DNA from: Nocardia higoensis
GTDB lineage: Bacteria; Actinomycetota; Actinomycetes; Mycobacteriales; Mycobacteriaceae
NCBI RefSeq assembly: GCF_015477835.1
Contig: NZ_JADLQN010000001.1
Location: 2,232,001-2,296,000, forward strand
DNA: 64,000 bases
Direction of reading: 5' to 3'
The translations under genes were made by a program, and so were the position numbers. The notes beneath the pieces were generated by a model. That model had not been told where the DNA came from. It worked only from the letters and a program-made list of their open reading frames with translations, and did no database searches. Positions 28,147-37,675 of this stretch are shown one piece after another (position 1 is the first letter of the stretch; each line of letters starts with the position of its first letter).

Positions 28147-28590
28147 CTATTCCTTCGAAACCATAGAAATGCCACCCTGTGCAAGCGAGAACACTTGGGC
28201 GAGCGCTTGGCGAACGGCCTCGTCTCGGTCGATTCTGTTCATCGTACTCAACCTGTCGGGGCGAACATCGATTGTGGCGACTCCGCCGGCAGTTGCATCC
28301 TCTACGGTCGGGAACAACACCAGGCATCGATAGGCTCGCACACCCCCTTGTCGTTCTTCACGCATGAACGGAATCAGAAGGGAAACCCCAATTTTCACCT
28401 GTTTGCGAAGAGCCTCTTCCGAAGACCATCGAGTCGCCAAGCCGAAGCATTCGGCCTCCTGCTGCAACTGGCGGAGCGCGTCGAAGCCAACTCGGCATAC
28501 TCGAAAATCTGGGTCATCCCAATGAACCATTGCCATCCGAGTTCCATCCTCCCGCATGTACATCAATTCAAACCGGGTCAATTCTCCCAT
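28147..28590 (-). CDS. Protein of unknown function in the RHS toxin locus
   Basis: A 147-residue soluble protein without a domain I recognise. Its opening (FELMYMREDGTRMAMVHWDD) and a later beta-rich stretch suggest a compact alpha/beta fold. No strong ribosome site precedes the ATG at 28590, and an internal start is possible. It sits second among the three small genes behind the RHS toxin and ends in a strong terminator-like hairpin. It could be a second immunity gene left from an earlier toxin tip, as RHS loci often carry orphan tips and immunities. This is not shown. Confidence 0.6.
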   Translation of the reverse strand: MGELTRFELMYMREDGTRMAMVHWDDPDFRVCRVGFDALRQLQQEAECFGLATRWSSEEALRKQVKIGVSLLIPFMREERQGGVRAYRCLVLFPTVEDATAGGVATIDVRPDRLSTMNRIDRDEAVRQALAQVFSLAQGGISMVSKE

Positions 28591-28836
28591 CCGCGATTCT
28601 GACCATCAGCTGATCCCGGCAAGATGGGAGCGCTGACATCGGTGAAAACCGTGTAGACGGCGAGGACGCCGCCGGGACGAGCGTTGCGACCACCGTTCGG
28701 GCGACGAGGGGCCGGACATGAATCGATCAGAGATCAGCTCGAATAGACTGTCCACGTATCGATGTCAGCGGCACAGGCAGGTCCAGACAACCCGATGCGC
28801 GGGCGTGAGAAGCGCAACGCAAGCGTCCCGCGCGAT

Positions 28837-29403
28837 TCAGGAGCCGGTGAACGGGTCGTCCGGAGCGAGCATCACGAATCCCTCTCCGTCATAGGCCCCG
28901 ACGATGACCAAACGCAGATCAGCAGTGTCGGAAACAATTTCGGTGGATTCGCCGCGCAGCCATGCTCTGGTCTTCACGTTGTCCTCGATGACGAAAACAC
29001 AGTACAGGTAGGTGGGATCCTGAGCATTCAGAGTTCGTGTCACGACGTACTCAGGGCTGCTCGTGGTACAGACGGCGAACACCTCCTCTCCCAGTACCAC
29101 CCGCTCGAATACATGATGTGACAGGTGCGGATCTCCTGGACGGCGCAGAGGCTGCTCAGCGATGATCAAGCAGCCGGGAAACCGGTCGATGACGAACTCC
29201 GTCAGCTCACGGATCGTTGCCTTTCCCGCAGCAGCTCTGAACTCGAACCAGCTGTTCTCGGCAGCGCCGTGCGGCACCATCGCTGTTGCTCGCATTCCCT
29301 CGACCAGAGGGAGCACCGCTCGAGCGGCGGCGAGCCCGTATCGCAGATTCTCTACGACATACTCGTACCCTCGAAGACCTGCGGGCACCACGGTGGCTTT
29401 CAT
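28837..29403 (-). CDS. Candidate immunity protein for the RHS-Ntox37 toxin
   Basis: A 188-residue soluble protein of no recognised family (start MKATVVPAGLRGYEYVVENL). It is the first gene after the toxin, 93 nt downstream on the same strand, the position where the cognate immunity gene normally lies. The ATG at 29403 is preceded by GGAAGGACC. The RHS gene has the same GGAAGGACC in front of its start, so the two may share translational control. A 15-bp hairpin lies between them. Inhibition of the Ntox37 tip is inferred from position only. Confidence 0.65.
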   Translation of the reverse strand: MKATVVPAGLRGYEYVVENLRYGLAAARAVLPLVEGMRATAMVPHGAAENSWFEFRAAAGKATIRELTEFVIDRFPGCLIIAEQPLRRPGDPHLSHHVFERVVLGEEVFAVCTTSSPEYVVTRTLNAQDPTYLYCVFVIEDNVKTRAWLRGESTEIVSDTADLRLVIVGAYDGEGFVMLAPDDPFTGS

Positions 29404-29452
29404 ATCTAAACGGTCCTTCCTTTCTCGAAATCTTGTTGGGCATCAGCCTCAT

Positions 29453-29490
29453 CGACGGTGGATCTCCAGTGGCCCGGAGATCCACCGTCG
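29453..29490 (-). terminator. 15-bp perfect hairpin between RHS toxin and next gene
   Basis: CGACGGTGGATCTCC (29453-29467) pairs perfectly with GGAGATCCACCGTCG (29476-29490) around an 8-nt loop, 6 nt after the toxin stop codon. No U-run follows in either direction. It should reduce read-through into the putative immunity gene, or protect the 3' end of the toxin message. Confidence 0.7.
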
Positions 29491-29496
29491 CGACAC

Positions 29497-32400
29497 TCAG
29501 GGTTTCGGCTCGAATCGGCCGTCTTCGAACATCCTCCAGTGTTGACCATCTCGGGGGTCGACGTAATCCCAGTGAGGGTCGACACCCGGTGGATGATTGA
29601 GGTCTGGGTGCCACGATTCGTCGGTACCCGGGTTGAACCAGGCGCCGCGCGCACCACCGGGGGCATCGGGCCCCCGCCATTCCCAGCCGGGGCCAGGGGA
29701 GACGCTGCCATCGGTCCAGCTCGGCACCGGTGCCGAAGGGGACGGCGTTCCGCCTGGTGATGCGGCACCGCCAGTGTTCGGGGACGACTGAGTGACCCCC
29801 GGCTGCGAGGGTGATGGATCTGTTGCGGGCGCAGGCTTGGACGGTTCTTCGTTCTGACTCGGGAAGCTGTCGATGCTCGGCAGATCGATGGGGTTGTTGT
29901 AGAGGTACATCGCTCCGCCGTAGAGGATCATGGCACCGCCGCCGAGAATGGTCAGCGGGACGGCCAAAGCGCACGCTGGGCACTTTCCGGTGAGGTCGAA
30001 GGAGTTGACGGGGTCGCCGTTGACGTAGTCGTAGTTGTTGGCGGAACCTCCGGGGATCGGGTCGGTCTGCAGGAAGCGCCCCAGGACCGGTAGATAAGTG
30101 CGGGCGCCCATTTCGAGGGCCTGGTGACTGGCTACGTGTTCGACGGGGACGGTGTGTGTGCCGAGCCAGCCGAAGTCCATTCCGCCCTCGGCGGTGGCCG
30201 GGATCGGGATGTCGCCGATGACGCCGGTGGCCGAGTCGATGTTCTGGCCGAAGGGGTCGTAGAGGTGCAGAGTTCCGGTCCTGGTGCCGGTGCCGTCCGC
30301 AGTGAACATGATGTCGCCGTGGATGTTCGGGTAGGACCAGTTGGTGGCGTTGCCCGCGGTGTAGTTCTTGGTCAGAACCGTGCCGCCGGGCAGTTTCAGC
30401 ACGCGCTGGCGCAGGTTGGCCGTGGCGTCGAGGACGAAGTCGGGACCACCGGCGTCACTGGTGTAGCCGTAGTGGTTGACCTGTGTCGGGTTCGTCGGAT
30501 CCTGGACGGTGCGGCCGATGATGCGGTCGGTGACGTCGCGGGTGTAGGTGACCGAACGACCCGTCGCCGTGGTGGTGGAGACGTGCCTGCGGGTGGAGTC
30601 GTAACCGAGGGTGTCGGGTCCGACCGTGATCGCGTTGCCGTAGTTGTCGTAGGTGAACGACAGGGCGGCGCCGCCGCTGGTGGACAGCAGACGGTCGGCG
30701 TGGTCGTAGCAGTAGGTAGTGGTCACTGCCGGCGTACCGTTGAAGCTGTCGCTGAACGACGTTCGGTTGGTGTTGCGTCCGGCCTGCGGGTTCGGGCCGC
30801 ACCCACCGTCGGCGGCGTAGCCGTAGGTGAGCTGGTGGAACGGTACGGTTGCCGCCGTCAGCCTGCCGACACCGTCGTAGGTGTAGGAGAACTGGTGGGT
30901 CGCGCCCGCGGTGTCGGAGATGGACTCGTCGATGATGCGCTGATCACGCGAACGCGTCGCCGCGCTGGTGACTGTCGACCCGGGAACATCCCAGGCCAGC
31001 GCGCTCACCGAGCCCGCGTCGTTGCGAGTGACGGCCAGATCGGAGCCGTTGCCGTAGTCGACGCTGGTCAGCACACCGGAGGTGTAGCCGGGGGTCGCGA
31101 CGACGGCGCCGTCGAGGTCCACCCTGGTCAGACGGGAGGAGTCGTCGTAGCGGTAGTTCAGCGTCGAGGTGACACCGTTCACGGTGCTGGTCGCGCTGGT
31201 CTGCCTGCCCGCCAGGTCGTAGCCGTTGACGGTGACGACACCATTGGCGTCGGTGTAGGACACCGTACGACCCAGCAGATCAACAACCTTCGTGGTCGAA
31301 CCATTCGTGTCGCCGACCCGCATCTTCAGCGGATCACCGCCCACGGCGTAGTCATAGGTGGCGATCCGGCCCGGTTGTCCGCCCATCGCCGGGAACGACG
31401 TGCTGGTCAGACGACCACGCAGATCGTAGGCGCGACACGACCAGGGCTCGCTGTTGGTCCGCATGGCGACGATGCGCCCCGCGGGGTTGTAGACGGTTTC
31501 GACCGCGTTGGCGGCCCCGTCCGAATCCTGTGCTCCGCGAACGAGCTTCACCCGTCCGGCCTGATTCACGGCCGGTGAGTTCGGCACGCACGGGTTGGCT
31601 CGGGTTTCGTTGTCGCCGTAATAGGTCGATGTGCCGCGACGATCGACATCCGTGATGTCGCCGCCGGGTAGTGACGCCGACAGTTGCCGCATGAATCCCT
31701 GACCGGGCTGCTCGAAGACCGCACGGCCGGTCAGCGCGAGGCCGCCGGGATCGCCGGTCTTCGATACCGCCAGGCCGTAGACGGCGTCGAGGCCGTTGGC
31801 CGGGTCGGCGTAGGTGGTCGCGATCGTCTTCGCTGGGGCGCGTTCGACACCGCCACCCGAGGTGTTGTGGGTGGTGAGGTTGGTTTCGAGACCGTAGCGA
31901 GGGGCCAGGTGCTGTCCCGGAACGGTCACCGCGGTGCTCGACCCTGGCGGTGTCCACTGGAAATCGAGCGCGCCGGTAGTGCCGCTGCGGTTGTAGTAGT
32001 CGACACGGATCCGGTGACGGCTGTCGGCGACGGTGTTGGTGTAGGCGCCGACGACCGTGGTGGAGGGCTTGTCGGTCCAGCTGTCGACGATCAGGACGTC
32101 ATCGACCCACAACCGCACGCCGTCGACGGCGGTGAACCCGAGGGTGTATTCACCGACGGTCGGGAAGACGACTTCACCGATGAAGCGGCCCGACCAGCCA
32201 GCGCTGTTCGTCAGCGGTGGAGTCGAACCCCATGTGCGACTGAGGCTTCCGTCGACAGTGCCGATGCCGGTTGCCCACTCCTTCGGGACACCGGACAGGT
32301 ACGGGTTGTCGTAGAACGCCGCCTCGAGCCCGACCAGGTTCTCGTCGTAGGTTTTCTGGGTGTGCGGCATCGTCGTCGCACACGCCGGGGTGGGCAACTG

Positions 32401-35400
32401 TCCGGCGAAACAGGTCGCCAGTGCCGGACCGTACTCGTCGGTGGGTCGATCCGCGTGATCGTAGATCAGCGTGGTGCGACGGCCGGTGGTGTCGATCCGC
32501 GCGGTCGGGTAGTCCTTCGGATTCCATTCGGTCCGTTCGGTGTTCCCGTGTGCGTCGGTCGCGCTGAGCGTGCGGCCGGCGGCATCCCAGGTCAGGGTGC
32601 GGTCACCGAAGGTGTCCAGACCTGCGATGTCGATATACCCCTTCTTCCCGGGAATGTCGTAGCGGTAGGTGTGTGAGGCCCGTGGTGCGAGGGTCACACC
32701 GTTCGCCGCTGGCGCGGTGACGCTGATGACGCGCGAATGCGGCGGTAGTCCCGCGGTGATGTCGTCGTGGAAGGCGTCGTACTCGATGAAGGTGCTGTCG
32801 GTGTAGCGCGGCGGGGTCGTTGTCTGGGCGGCCCGCCAGTCGACGGCCAGACTGTCGCGGACCTGCTCCATCGGCCCGACGGCGTCCATCGCCCGCAACT
32901 TCGCGGCGGTGTCGCTGCCGGCCTGGTCGTATTCCAGTCTGGCGGCGTCCAGGCTGACGTAGCTGTAGTCGCGAATCTCGGCGCCGGGGTTCTCGATACG
33001 CGCCAGAGCGCCCACCGCGTACCAGAGCAGGGTTTCGGTGCCGTCCCAGTACGTGATGCGGCACAGTCGCTGCGGAGGAGCGGGATGCGATCCGGACGGG
33101 AACGACGCACCGCCGTAGCAACTGTCACTGTTGTCGGTGTTGTAGTGCAGGATATGGCTGCGTCCGGACACCGGGTCTTTGATCTCGGTCAACCGTGTGG
33201 GCGTTCCGGAATACAGGTACTGGATCGACGCGGGCTTCTTGCTGTCCTGCACATTCGATACCGCGGCCAGGGTGCCGTCGATATTGAACACCGAGACCAC
33301 ACCGTCGTCGGTGATCGAGATGCGGCCGTCGGCGTCGACGGCGAGAACACCGTCCTCGTCGCGAGGCGGAAGGTAACCACCAGCCTCGGATTTGGCCCAG
33401 CTGCGCTTGCCGCCCGCGGAATCGGTCACCACGACCGAGCCGTCGAGCATCTCGGCGGACACGTAGCGGCTGCCCATCACCCCTAGGGTCCACCCGCCCG
33501 GCAGCGGAGACGGATCCTGCGCGTACAACCATTCCGTCGGCACAATCCGGGGATTCAGGTTGTGGCTACGCTGGTTCGATGAGCCGGTGGTGCTTTTGGC
33601 CCACAAGACCATGCGCGGATTGCTGGTGGTGCTGTGTCGCAACTCGATCTTGATCGGAACCCGCTGGCCGGCGATCAATGACACGTCGGTGCTCGCCTTC
33701 GGGGCGGGCTGGTTGAACGCACTGCCGACCGTGGCGGCGTTGGCCGCGTCGTAGACGACGGTGTTGTCGACCCAGATCGTCGCGCCGTCGGCGTGGTTGG
33801 CTGCGAAGCTGTAATCACCGGTGACCTGGGGCCGGAAGTAGCCCTCCCAGTGGACCACGTACCACTCGTCGTCCAGGGCTGCGGGCATCGGATCTTCCTT
33901 CCACGGAAGGTTTTCCGATACATTGCTCCAGATGTTGCCCCAGTCCAGATTCACCTGTGGCTCGCTGCGCACCATCACCGGCACCGCGTCCGCGACACCG
34001 TCACGATCGACGTCGTTGAAGTACGACGCGCGCACACCACGCCCGTCGGCGGTCTGACGCGAGTTGTAGGCGAGAGTGACACCGGCCGACCCGCCGAGCG
34101 CTTCGAAGACCGGGCCTGCGGCTTCGGTGTGCAGGTTGCCGTTGAACAGATTGACAGTGACCGGGCTATACTCGTCGACCGGAGACGGACCAGGACGCCC
34201 GATCCGCTTGTCGATCGTGAAATGCCCGACCCAATTCGACACCGCCGGCGTGGTGCTTCCCGAGGCCACCGTGGCCACCGTCCAGCTGTAGCGACCGCCG
34301 TCACGCAGGACATGCTGCGGCACAGTCCATTTCGGTGCGGTCAAACAGCCGGAGTCCACAACGCTGCCGGAGCGACCGTCGAAGCCGGTGGAGATCTTGA
34401 AGCAGTACTGAGTACCCGAAGGGCCGGCACCGACTTCGAGGGTCGGTGTGTCGGTGGCGATGATCGCGTCCTCGACCGGCGCGACCATCGTCACCGGCGG
34501 CCCGGTCGGCGGGTTGCCGGAATCGGTGTAGTCGACCACCAACGAGGCGGTGAGCGCCTTGTAGGAGAAGGTGCTGGTCTCGGTGCCCGTCAGCATGAAC
34601 CACGCGTTCGGGTCGGTCGCGTCGGCCTGCTGATCGATGTGGTTGATCAGGTCGGGAGCGCTCAGTGAACCGGTGGAACCGACGGTCGCCGAAGCGAGTT
34701 GGGCACCGAGAGCGGTGTAGCCGAGCGGAGTGGTGGCCTGGTGCAGCTTCACCGTCGACGGGACGATCTGGTCGGCAGCCGAGGTGGTCACCGACAAGTT
34801 CAGCTGTGCCGCGGTGATGGTCTTACCCGCCAGCGGTGCCAGGTTGTAGCGGATCGCCGACCGCCAGAACTGGTCGGTTCCGAGGAAGCTTCGGTTGTTG
34901 CCGGTGCGGATTCCGCACCATCCACACGCGCTCGCACCTTGCCGGTAGGCGACCGTCTCAGCTTGCGTCCCGAAGGTGTAGGTCGGATCGACGACCACCG
35001 GATACTGCCGCTCACCCGCGGTCAGCCACGCAGTGTCCACCGCGACGGTCAACTGCCACGAATCACCTCGCTGTTCCAGTCCGTAGGTACCGTCGGTAGT
35101 GGTGCCGGTGGCGTCCCACACCTGGATCGGCGGCAAGGCTGCGACTACCGCTCCGGTGGTGTCGACGAACTCCACGGAATCGTCGGCCAGGCGCGGAGTA
35201 GACCCCTGAGCGCCCAACGTGAAGACCCATCGGCCGTCATCGACCGCTGAGGCAGACTCCAGGATCAGCGATTCCTTCACAGAATCACCGGTGACCTCGT
35301 ATCGCAGATCTACACCGGGCAACACGTCGGTGTAGGTCGCCGTGGAATCGGTGACCTCACGCAGAGACGCTTCGGCGCCCTCCAGGCCGAGCGTGATCCC

Positions 35401-36003
35401 AGCGCCGCCGCGGTCCACGCTGACCAGCGCCGTATCCTCGGCCGACTCGGCGAAGGACACCTCGGCATCGGTACGCGCCGCGGACACTCGATCCGTGTCC
35501 GGATCAGGCACCAGTCGTGTATCGATCGGGTCCCAACCACCATTGCCGTCGGACAGGCTCACCGGGGTCGGCGACAGCACCACCGACCGCGAACCATCGA
35601 GATTGGTGTACTCGACACCGAACTCCGTGCGACTGAACTCGGTCGAGGTGTCCGGATCGAATCCCACCGCCGGATCCGCCAAAAACGGCGTGAAATCCGC
35701 TTCCGGGGCCGCAAAGTCGGGGGCGGATTCGATCTGGTCGACCTCGCTGGAGCTCAGCAGAGGCACATCACGCGGCGAGATCGGTGCGCCCGGGGTGTCA
35801 GAGCTCACCAGAGCCTGTATCAAGCCGGCCACCAACGCGATAGACACCACGCCGGTACCCACGCGGACGTCCCGACGAGGCATTCGAGGAGGTCCGTCGT
35901 CGGTGGGATTTCGTAGCGAGCTTCTGAGCAGCCCACCCCGCCCACGGGCGAGAATCCTCGCGAGCAGCCGGAGCGCCCAGGCGAAACGACACTTACTGGA
36001 CAT
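29497..36003 (-). CDS. RHS/YD-repeat polymorphic toxin with PA14 domains and C-terminal Ntox37-like domain
   Basis: A 2168-residue exported toxin. A long basic N-region and a hydrophobic segment (VVSIALVAGLIQALVSS, about 50-66) act as signal or anchor. Next come a DNRLRE-like stalk domain (about 390-500), a PA14 domain (about 653-814), YD repeats, a second PA14 (about 1225-1365), more YD repeats, and the RHS core end (GRFLQTDPIPGGSANNYDYV) near 1980. A hydrophobic helix and a Pro/Ser linker lead to the tip, which begins GWEWRGPDAPGGARGAWFNP and holds HPDLNHPPG and PHWDYVD. The tip matches bacterial toxin 37 (Ntox37), a predicted RNase. The ATG at 36003 is chosen for the GGAAGG upstream, and other in-frame ATGs exist. 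A terminator-like leader lies just upstream. Confidence 0.88.
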   Translation of the reverse strand: MSSKCRFAWALRLLARILARGRGGLLRSSLRNPTDDGPPRMPRRDVRVGTGVVSIALVAGLIQALVSSDTPGAPISPRDVPLLSSSEVDQIESAPDFAAPEADFTPFLADPAVGFDPDTSTEFSRTEFGVEYTNLDGSRSVVLSPTPVSLSDGNGGWDPIDTRLVPDPDTDRVSAARTDAEVSFAESAEDTALVSVDRGGAGITLGLEGAEASLREVTDSTATYTDVLPGVDLRYEVTGDSVKESLILESASAVDDGRWVFTLGAQGSTPRLADDSVEFVDTTGAVVAALPPIQVWDATGTTTDGTYGLEQRGDSWQLTVAVDTAWLTAGERQYPVVVDPTYTFGTQAETVAYRQGASACGWCGIRTGNNRSFLGTDQFWRSAIRYNLAPLAGKTITAAQLNLSVTTSAADQIVPSTVKLHQATTPLGYTALGAQLASATVGSTGSLSAPDLINHIDQQADATDPNAWFMLTGTETSTFSYKALTASLVVDYTDSGNPPTGPPVTMVAPVEDAIIATDTPTLEVGAGPSGTQYCFKISTGFDGRSGSVVDSGCLTAPKWTVPQHVLRDGGRYSWTVATVASGSTTPAVSNWVGHFTIDKRIGRPGPSPVDEYSPVTVNLFNGNLHTEAAGPVFEALGGSAGVTLAYNSRQTADGRGVRASYFNDVDRDGVADAVPVMVRSEPQVNLDWGNIWSNVSENLPWKEDPMPAALDDEWYVVHWEGYFRPQVTGDYSFAANHADGATIWVDNTVVYDAANAATVGSAFNQPAPKASTDVSLIAGQRVPIKIELRHSTTSNPRMVLWAKSTTGSSNQRSHNLNPRIVPTEWLYAQDPSPLPGGWTLGVMGSRYVSAEMLDGSVVVTDSAGGKRSWAKSEAGGYLPPRDEDGVLAVDADGRISITDDGVVSVFNIDGTLAAVSNVQDSKKPASIQYLYSGTPTRLTEIKDPVSGRSHILHYNTDNSDSCYGGASFPSGSHPAPPQRLCRITYWDGTETLLWYAVGALARIENPGAEIRDYSYVSLDAARLEYDQAGSDTAAKLRAMDAVGPMEQVRDSLAVDWRAAQTTTPPRYTDSTFIEYDAFHDDITAGLPPHSRVISVTAPAANGVTLAPRASHTYRYDIPGKKGYIDIAGLDTFGDRTLTWDAAGRTLSATDAHGNTERTEWNPKDYPTARIDTTGRRTTLIYDHADRPTDEYGPALATCFAGQLPTPACATTMPHTQKTYDENLVGLEAAFYDNPYLSGVPKEWATGIGTVDGSLSRTWGSTPPLTNSAGWSGRFIGEVVFPTVGEYTLGFTAVDGVRLWVDDVLIVDSWTDKPSTTVVGAYTNTVADSRHRIRVDYYNRSGTTGALDFQWTPPGSSTAVTVPGQHLAPRYGLETNLTTHNTSGGGVERAPAKTIATTYADPANGLDAVYGLAVSKTGDPGGLALTGRAVFEQPGQGFMRQLSASLPGGDITDVDRRGTSTYYGDNETRANPCVPNSPAVNQAGRVKLVRGAQDSDGAANAVETVYNPAGRIVAMRTNSEPWSCRAYDLRGRLTSTSFPAMGGQPGRIATYDYAVGGDPLKMRVGDTNGSTTKVVDLLGRTVSYTDANGVVTVNGYDLAGRQTSATSTVNGVTSTLNYRYDDSSRLTRVDLDGAVVATPGYTSGVLTSVDYGNGSDLAVTRNDAGSVSALAWDVPGSTVTSAATRSRDQRIIDESISDTAGATHQFSYTYDGVGRLTAATVPFHQLTYGYAADGGCGPNPQAGRNTNRTSFSDSFNGTPAVTTTYCYDHADRLLSTSGGAALSFTYDNYGNAITVGPDTLGYDSTRRHVSTTTATGRSVTYTRDVTDRIIGRTVQDPTNPTQVNHYGYTSDAGGPDFVLDATANLRQRVLKLPGGTVLTKNYTAGNATNWSYPNIHGDIMFTADGTGTRTGTLHLYDPFGQNIDSATGVIGDIPIPATAEGGMDFGWLGTHTVPVEHVASHQALEMGARTYLPVLGRFLQTDPIPGGSANNYDYVNGDPVNSFDLTGKCPACALAVPLTILGGGAMILYGGAMYLYNNPIDLPSIDSFPSQNEEPSKPAPATDPSPSQPGVTQSSPNTGGAASPGGTPSPSAPVPSWTDGSVSPGPGWEWRGPDAPGGARGAWFNPGTDESWHPDLNHPPGVDPHWDYVDPRDGQHWRMFEDGRFEPKP

Positions 36004-36650
36004 GATTCGACTTGGTCCTTCCATGAATCTGGACACAAAAAAACCCAAGCCCCGAGACGAGAGACTTGGGATAGCGGTGGAGGTGATATCCGGCTCGCGA
36101 CGCCGATTCGGACACGAATGCGTCGAACGCATCACTGTGGCAACGAATCTCGAACGTCAGATAGGACGCTGTAGGCAGGCGCCGACAGACACGTCGGAGG
36201 CTTTGTCTTGCAGGGGCTTTCCGGATGCGAACCGGTGGAGAGCGCAGCTATGGCGCTGTCACCAGCTTCACCGAAGCCTCATCAATAGTCAATACACCCA
36301 CGCAAAAGCGCAGCTCAGTGCCCTGGCGAGATACGCTGCGCCACCAGGTTTCCAGTGCATCGGCCAGCTAGCTGACAGGGTGCACTTCCCGACGCAAAGC
36401 CCCGCTACCGCACAGCCCTCCCCGATGTCCGATGACCGCCGCACGACGGAATTCATGCCCGTCCTCCCGACCTCATAGCTGTGCGTGGGCACGGTTGACG
36501 TTTCTCTGCGAGGCCGGTTTACCGCGGGGTTGACAGGCCGACACGCGCCCAATGGCCTCCCGAGCCCCAACGCGGGCCGGTCGGGCGACCCAGGACGAAA
36601 TCCGCACCGTGATGCGGATCTGCGCTCTCGTCCTACATAGTCAGCGGCGC
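36004..36650. other. Intergenic region between RHS toxin and alpha/beta hydrolase
   Basis: These 647 bases hold no supported gene. They contain the leader of the RHS gene with its terminator-like hairpin, and a small perfect palindrome (ATGCGT-CGA-ACGCAT, 36118-36132). The rest, up to a possible -10 (TACATA) just before 36651, shows no structure I can interpret. Confidence 0.5.
36037..36070 (-). terminator. Rho-independent terminator/attenuator in the RHS leader
   Basis: Read on the minus strand, CCCAAGTCTC pairs with GGGGCTTGGG (10 bp including two G-U pairs) around a 7-nt loop and is followed by seven T. It ends 33 nt before the RHS start codon. No minus-strand gene lies upstream to be terminated, so it probably attenuates the toxin transcript. 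Confidence 0.65.
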
Positions 36651-37598
36651 ATGGTCGCGGATGCGCACCTCTGCTTCACTGATTTGGTGCCATCAGCCAG
36701 CGCCACCACCCGAATCCGCACACTCGACGGCCTTCACCTTGCAGCTAGCCTCGTCACTCCCGAGCAGCCAGTGACGCGTGCCGTCCTGCTGGTACACGGC
36801 GGGGGCGTCACCCGCGAGGAGGGCGGCTTCTTCACTCGCCTGGCCGCGGGCCTGGCCGATGTCGGCATCGCCTCGCTTCGCTTCGATCTTCGTGGTCATG
36901 GCGAGAGCGAGGGCCGACAGGAGGAGCTGACACTCGCCACCATCCTGAACGACATCCGCGTCAGTTTGGCGCACCTGCGAAAGGCAACCGGCGCTGACGA
37001 ACTGAGCCTTTTGGGTGCCAGCTTCGGCGGTGGTATCTGCGGCTACTACGCCGCCAAGCGCCCCGACGAACTGGCCCGGCTGGTGCTGCTCAATCCGCAG
37101 TTCGACTACAAGAAGCGAACCATCGATACCCGGCCGTACTGGACCGACGATGTCATCAACGACGAGGCTGCCCGCGAGCTGAATGAGACAGGCGCCATTC
37201 GGTTCACACCGACGCTGAAGCACGGTCGCCCGCTCCTGAACGAAGTCTTTTGGGTGAAGCCGAACGAGGTGCTCGGCGAGATCAAGACGCCGACCCTCAT
37301 CGTCCACGGCAACGCCGACACGCTGGTGCCGATCGACGGCTCGCGCGCCGCGGTCACTCAGTTCACCGCACCTGTCGAACTGGTCGAGATCGACGGCTCG
37401 CAGCACGGCTTCGCCGTCCATGATGATCCGCAGTATCTCAACCCCAAGAGCCAGGAGTACCAAGCCGAAGTCATCGGCATCGTGGCGCAGTGGCTACGGC
37501 ATCAGCCAACCACCGCTCGCGATCGACACCTCGCCCCCCGCAGCCTGTTCAGCGGCGCCGCCCCCTTCTACGCCCGCTACCCCGGAACCATGAAGTAG
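36651..37598 (+). CDS. Alpha/beta hydrolase
   Basis: A serine hydrolase of about 315 residues. The oxyanion region is LVHGGGVTREEGG, the nucleophile elbow is GASFGG, the acid lies in VHGNADTLVP and the His in DGSQHGFA, so the triad is complete. The start is uncertain: ATG 36651 lies a few bases after a possible -10, while GTG 36687 begins close to the conserved core (TRIRTLDGLHLA). The substrate is unknown. The final 25 residues are not conserved-looking. No operon partner is evident upstream, and 77 nt separate it from the next gene. Confidence 0.85.
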   Translation: MVADAHLCFTDLVPSASATTRIRTLDGLHLAASLVTPEQPVTRAVLLVHGGGVTREEGGFFTRLAAGLADVGIASLRFDLRGHGESEGRQEELTLATILNDIRVSLAHLRKATGADELSLLGASFGGGICGYYAAKRPDELARLVLLNPQFDYKKRTIDTRPYWTDDVINDEAARELNETGAIRFTPTLKHGRPLLNEVFWVKPNEVLGEIKTPTLIVHGNADTLVPIDGSRAAVTQFTAPVELVEIDGSQHGFAVHDDPQYLNPKSQEYQAEVIGIVAQWLRHQPTTARDRHLAPRSLFSGAAPFYARYPGTMK

Positions 37599-37675
37599 TT
37601 CAGCCCGTTCATGCACGACCACGCCGATATGATCTGCACCGGCAAGGGGCCACAACGCGATGAGGGGATGGGCGC

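Noticed and set aside
36075..36100. Relic of the 16S rRNA 3' end in the RHS leader
   Set aside because: Only about nine bases (ATCACCTCC on the minus strand) match, and no rRNA sequence precedes them. Coincidence is enough.
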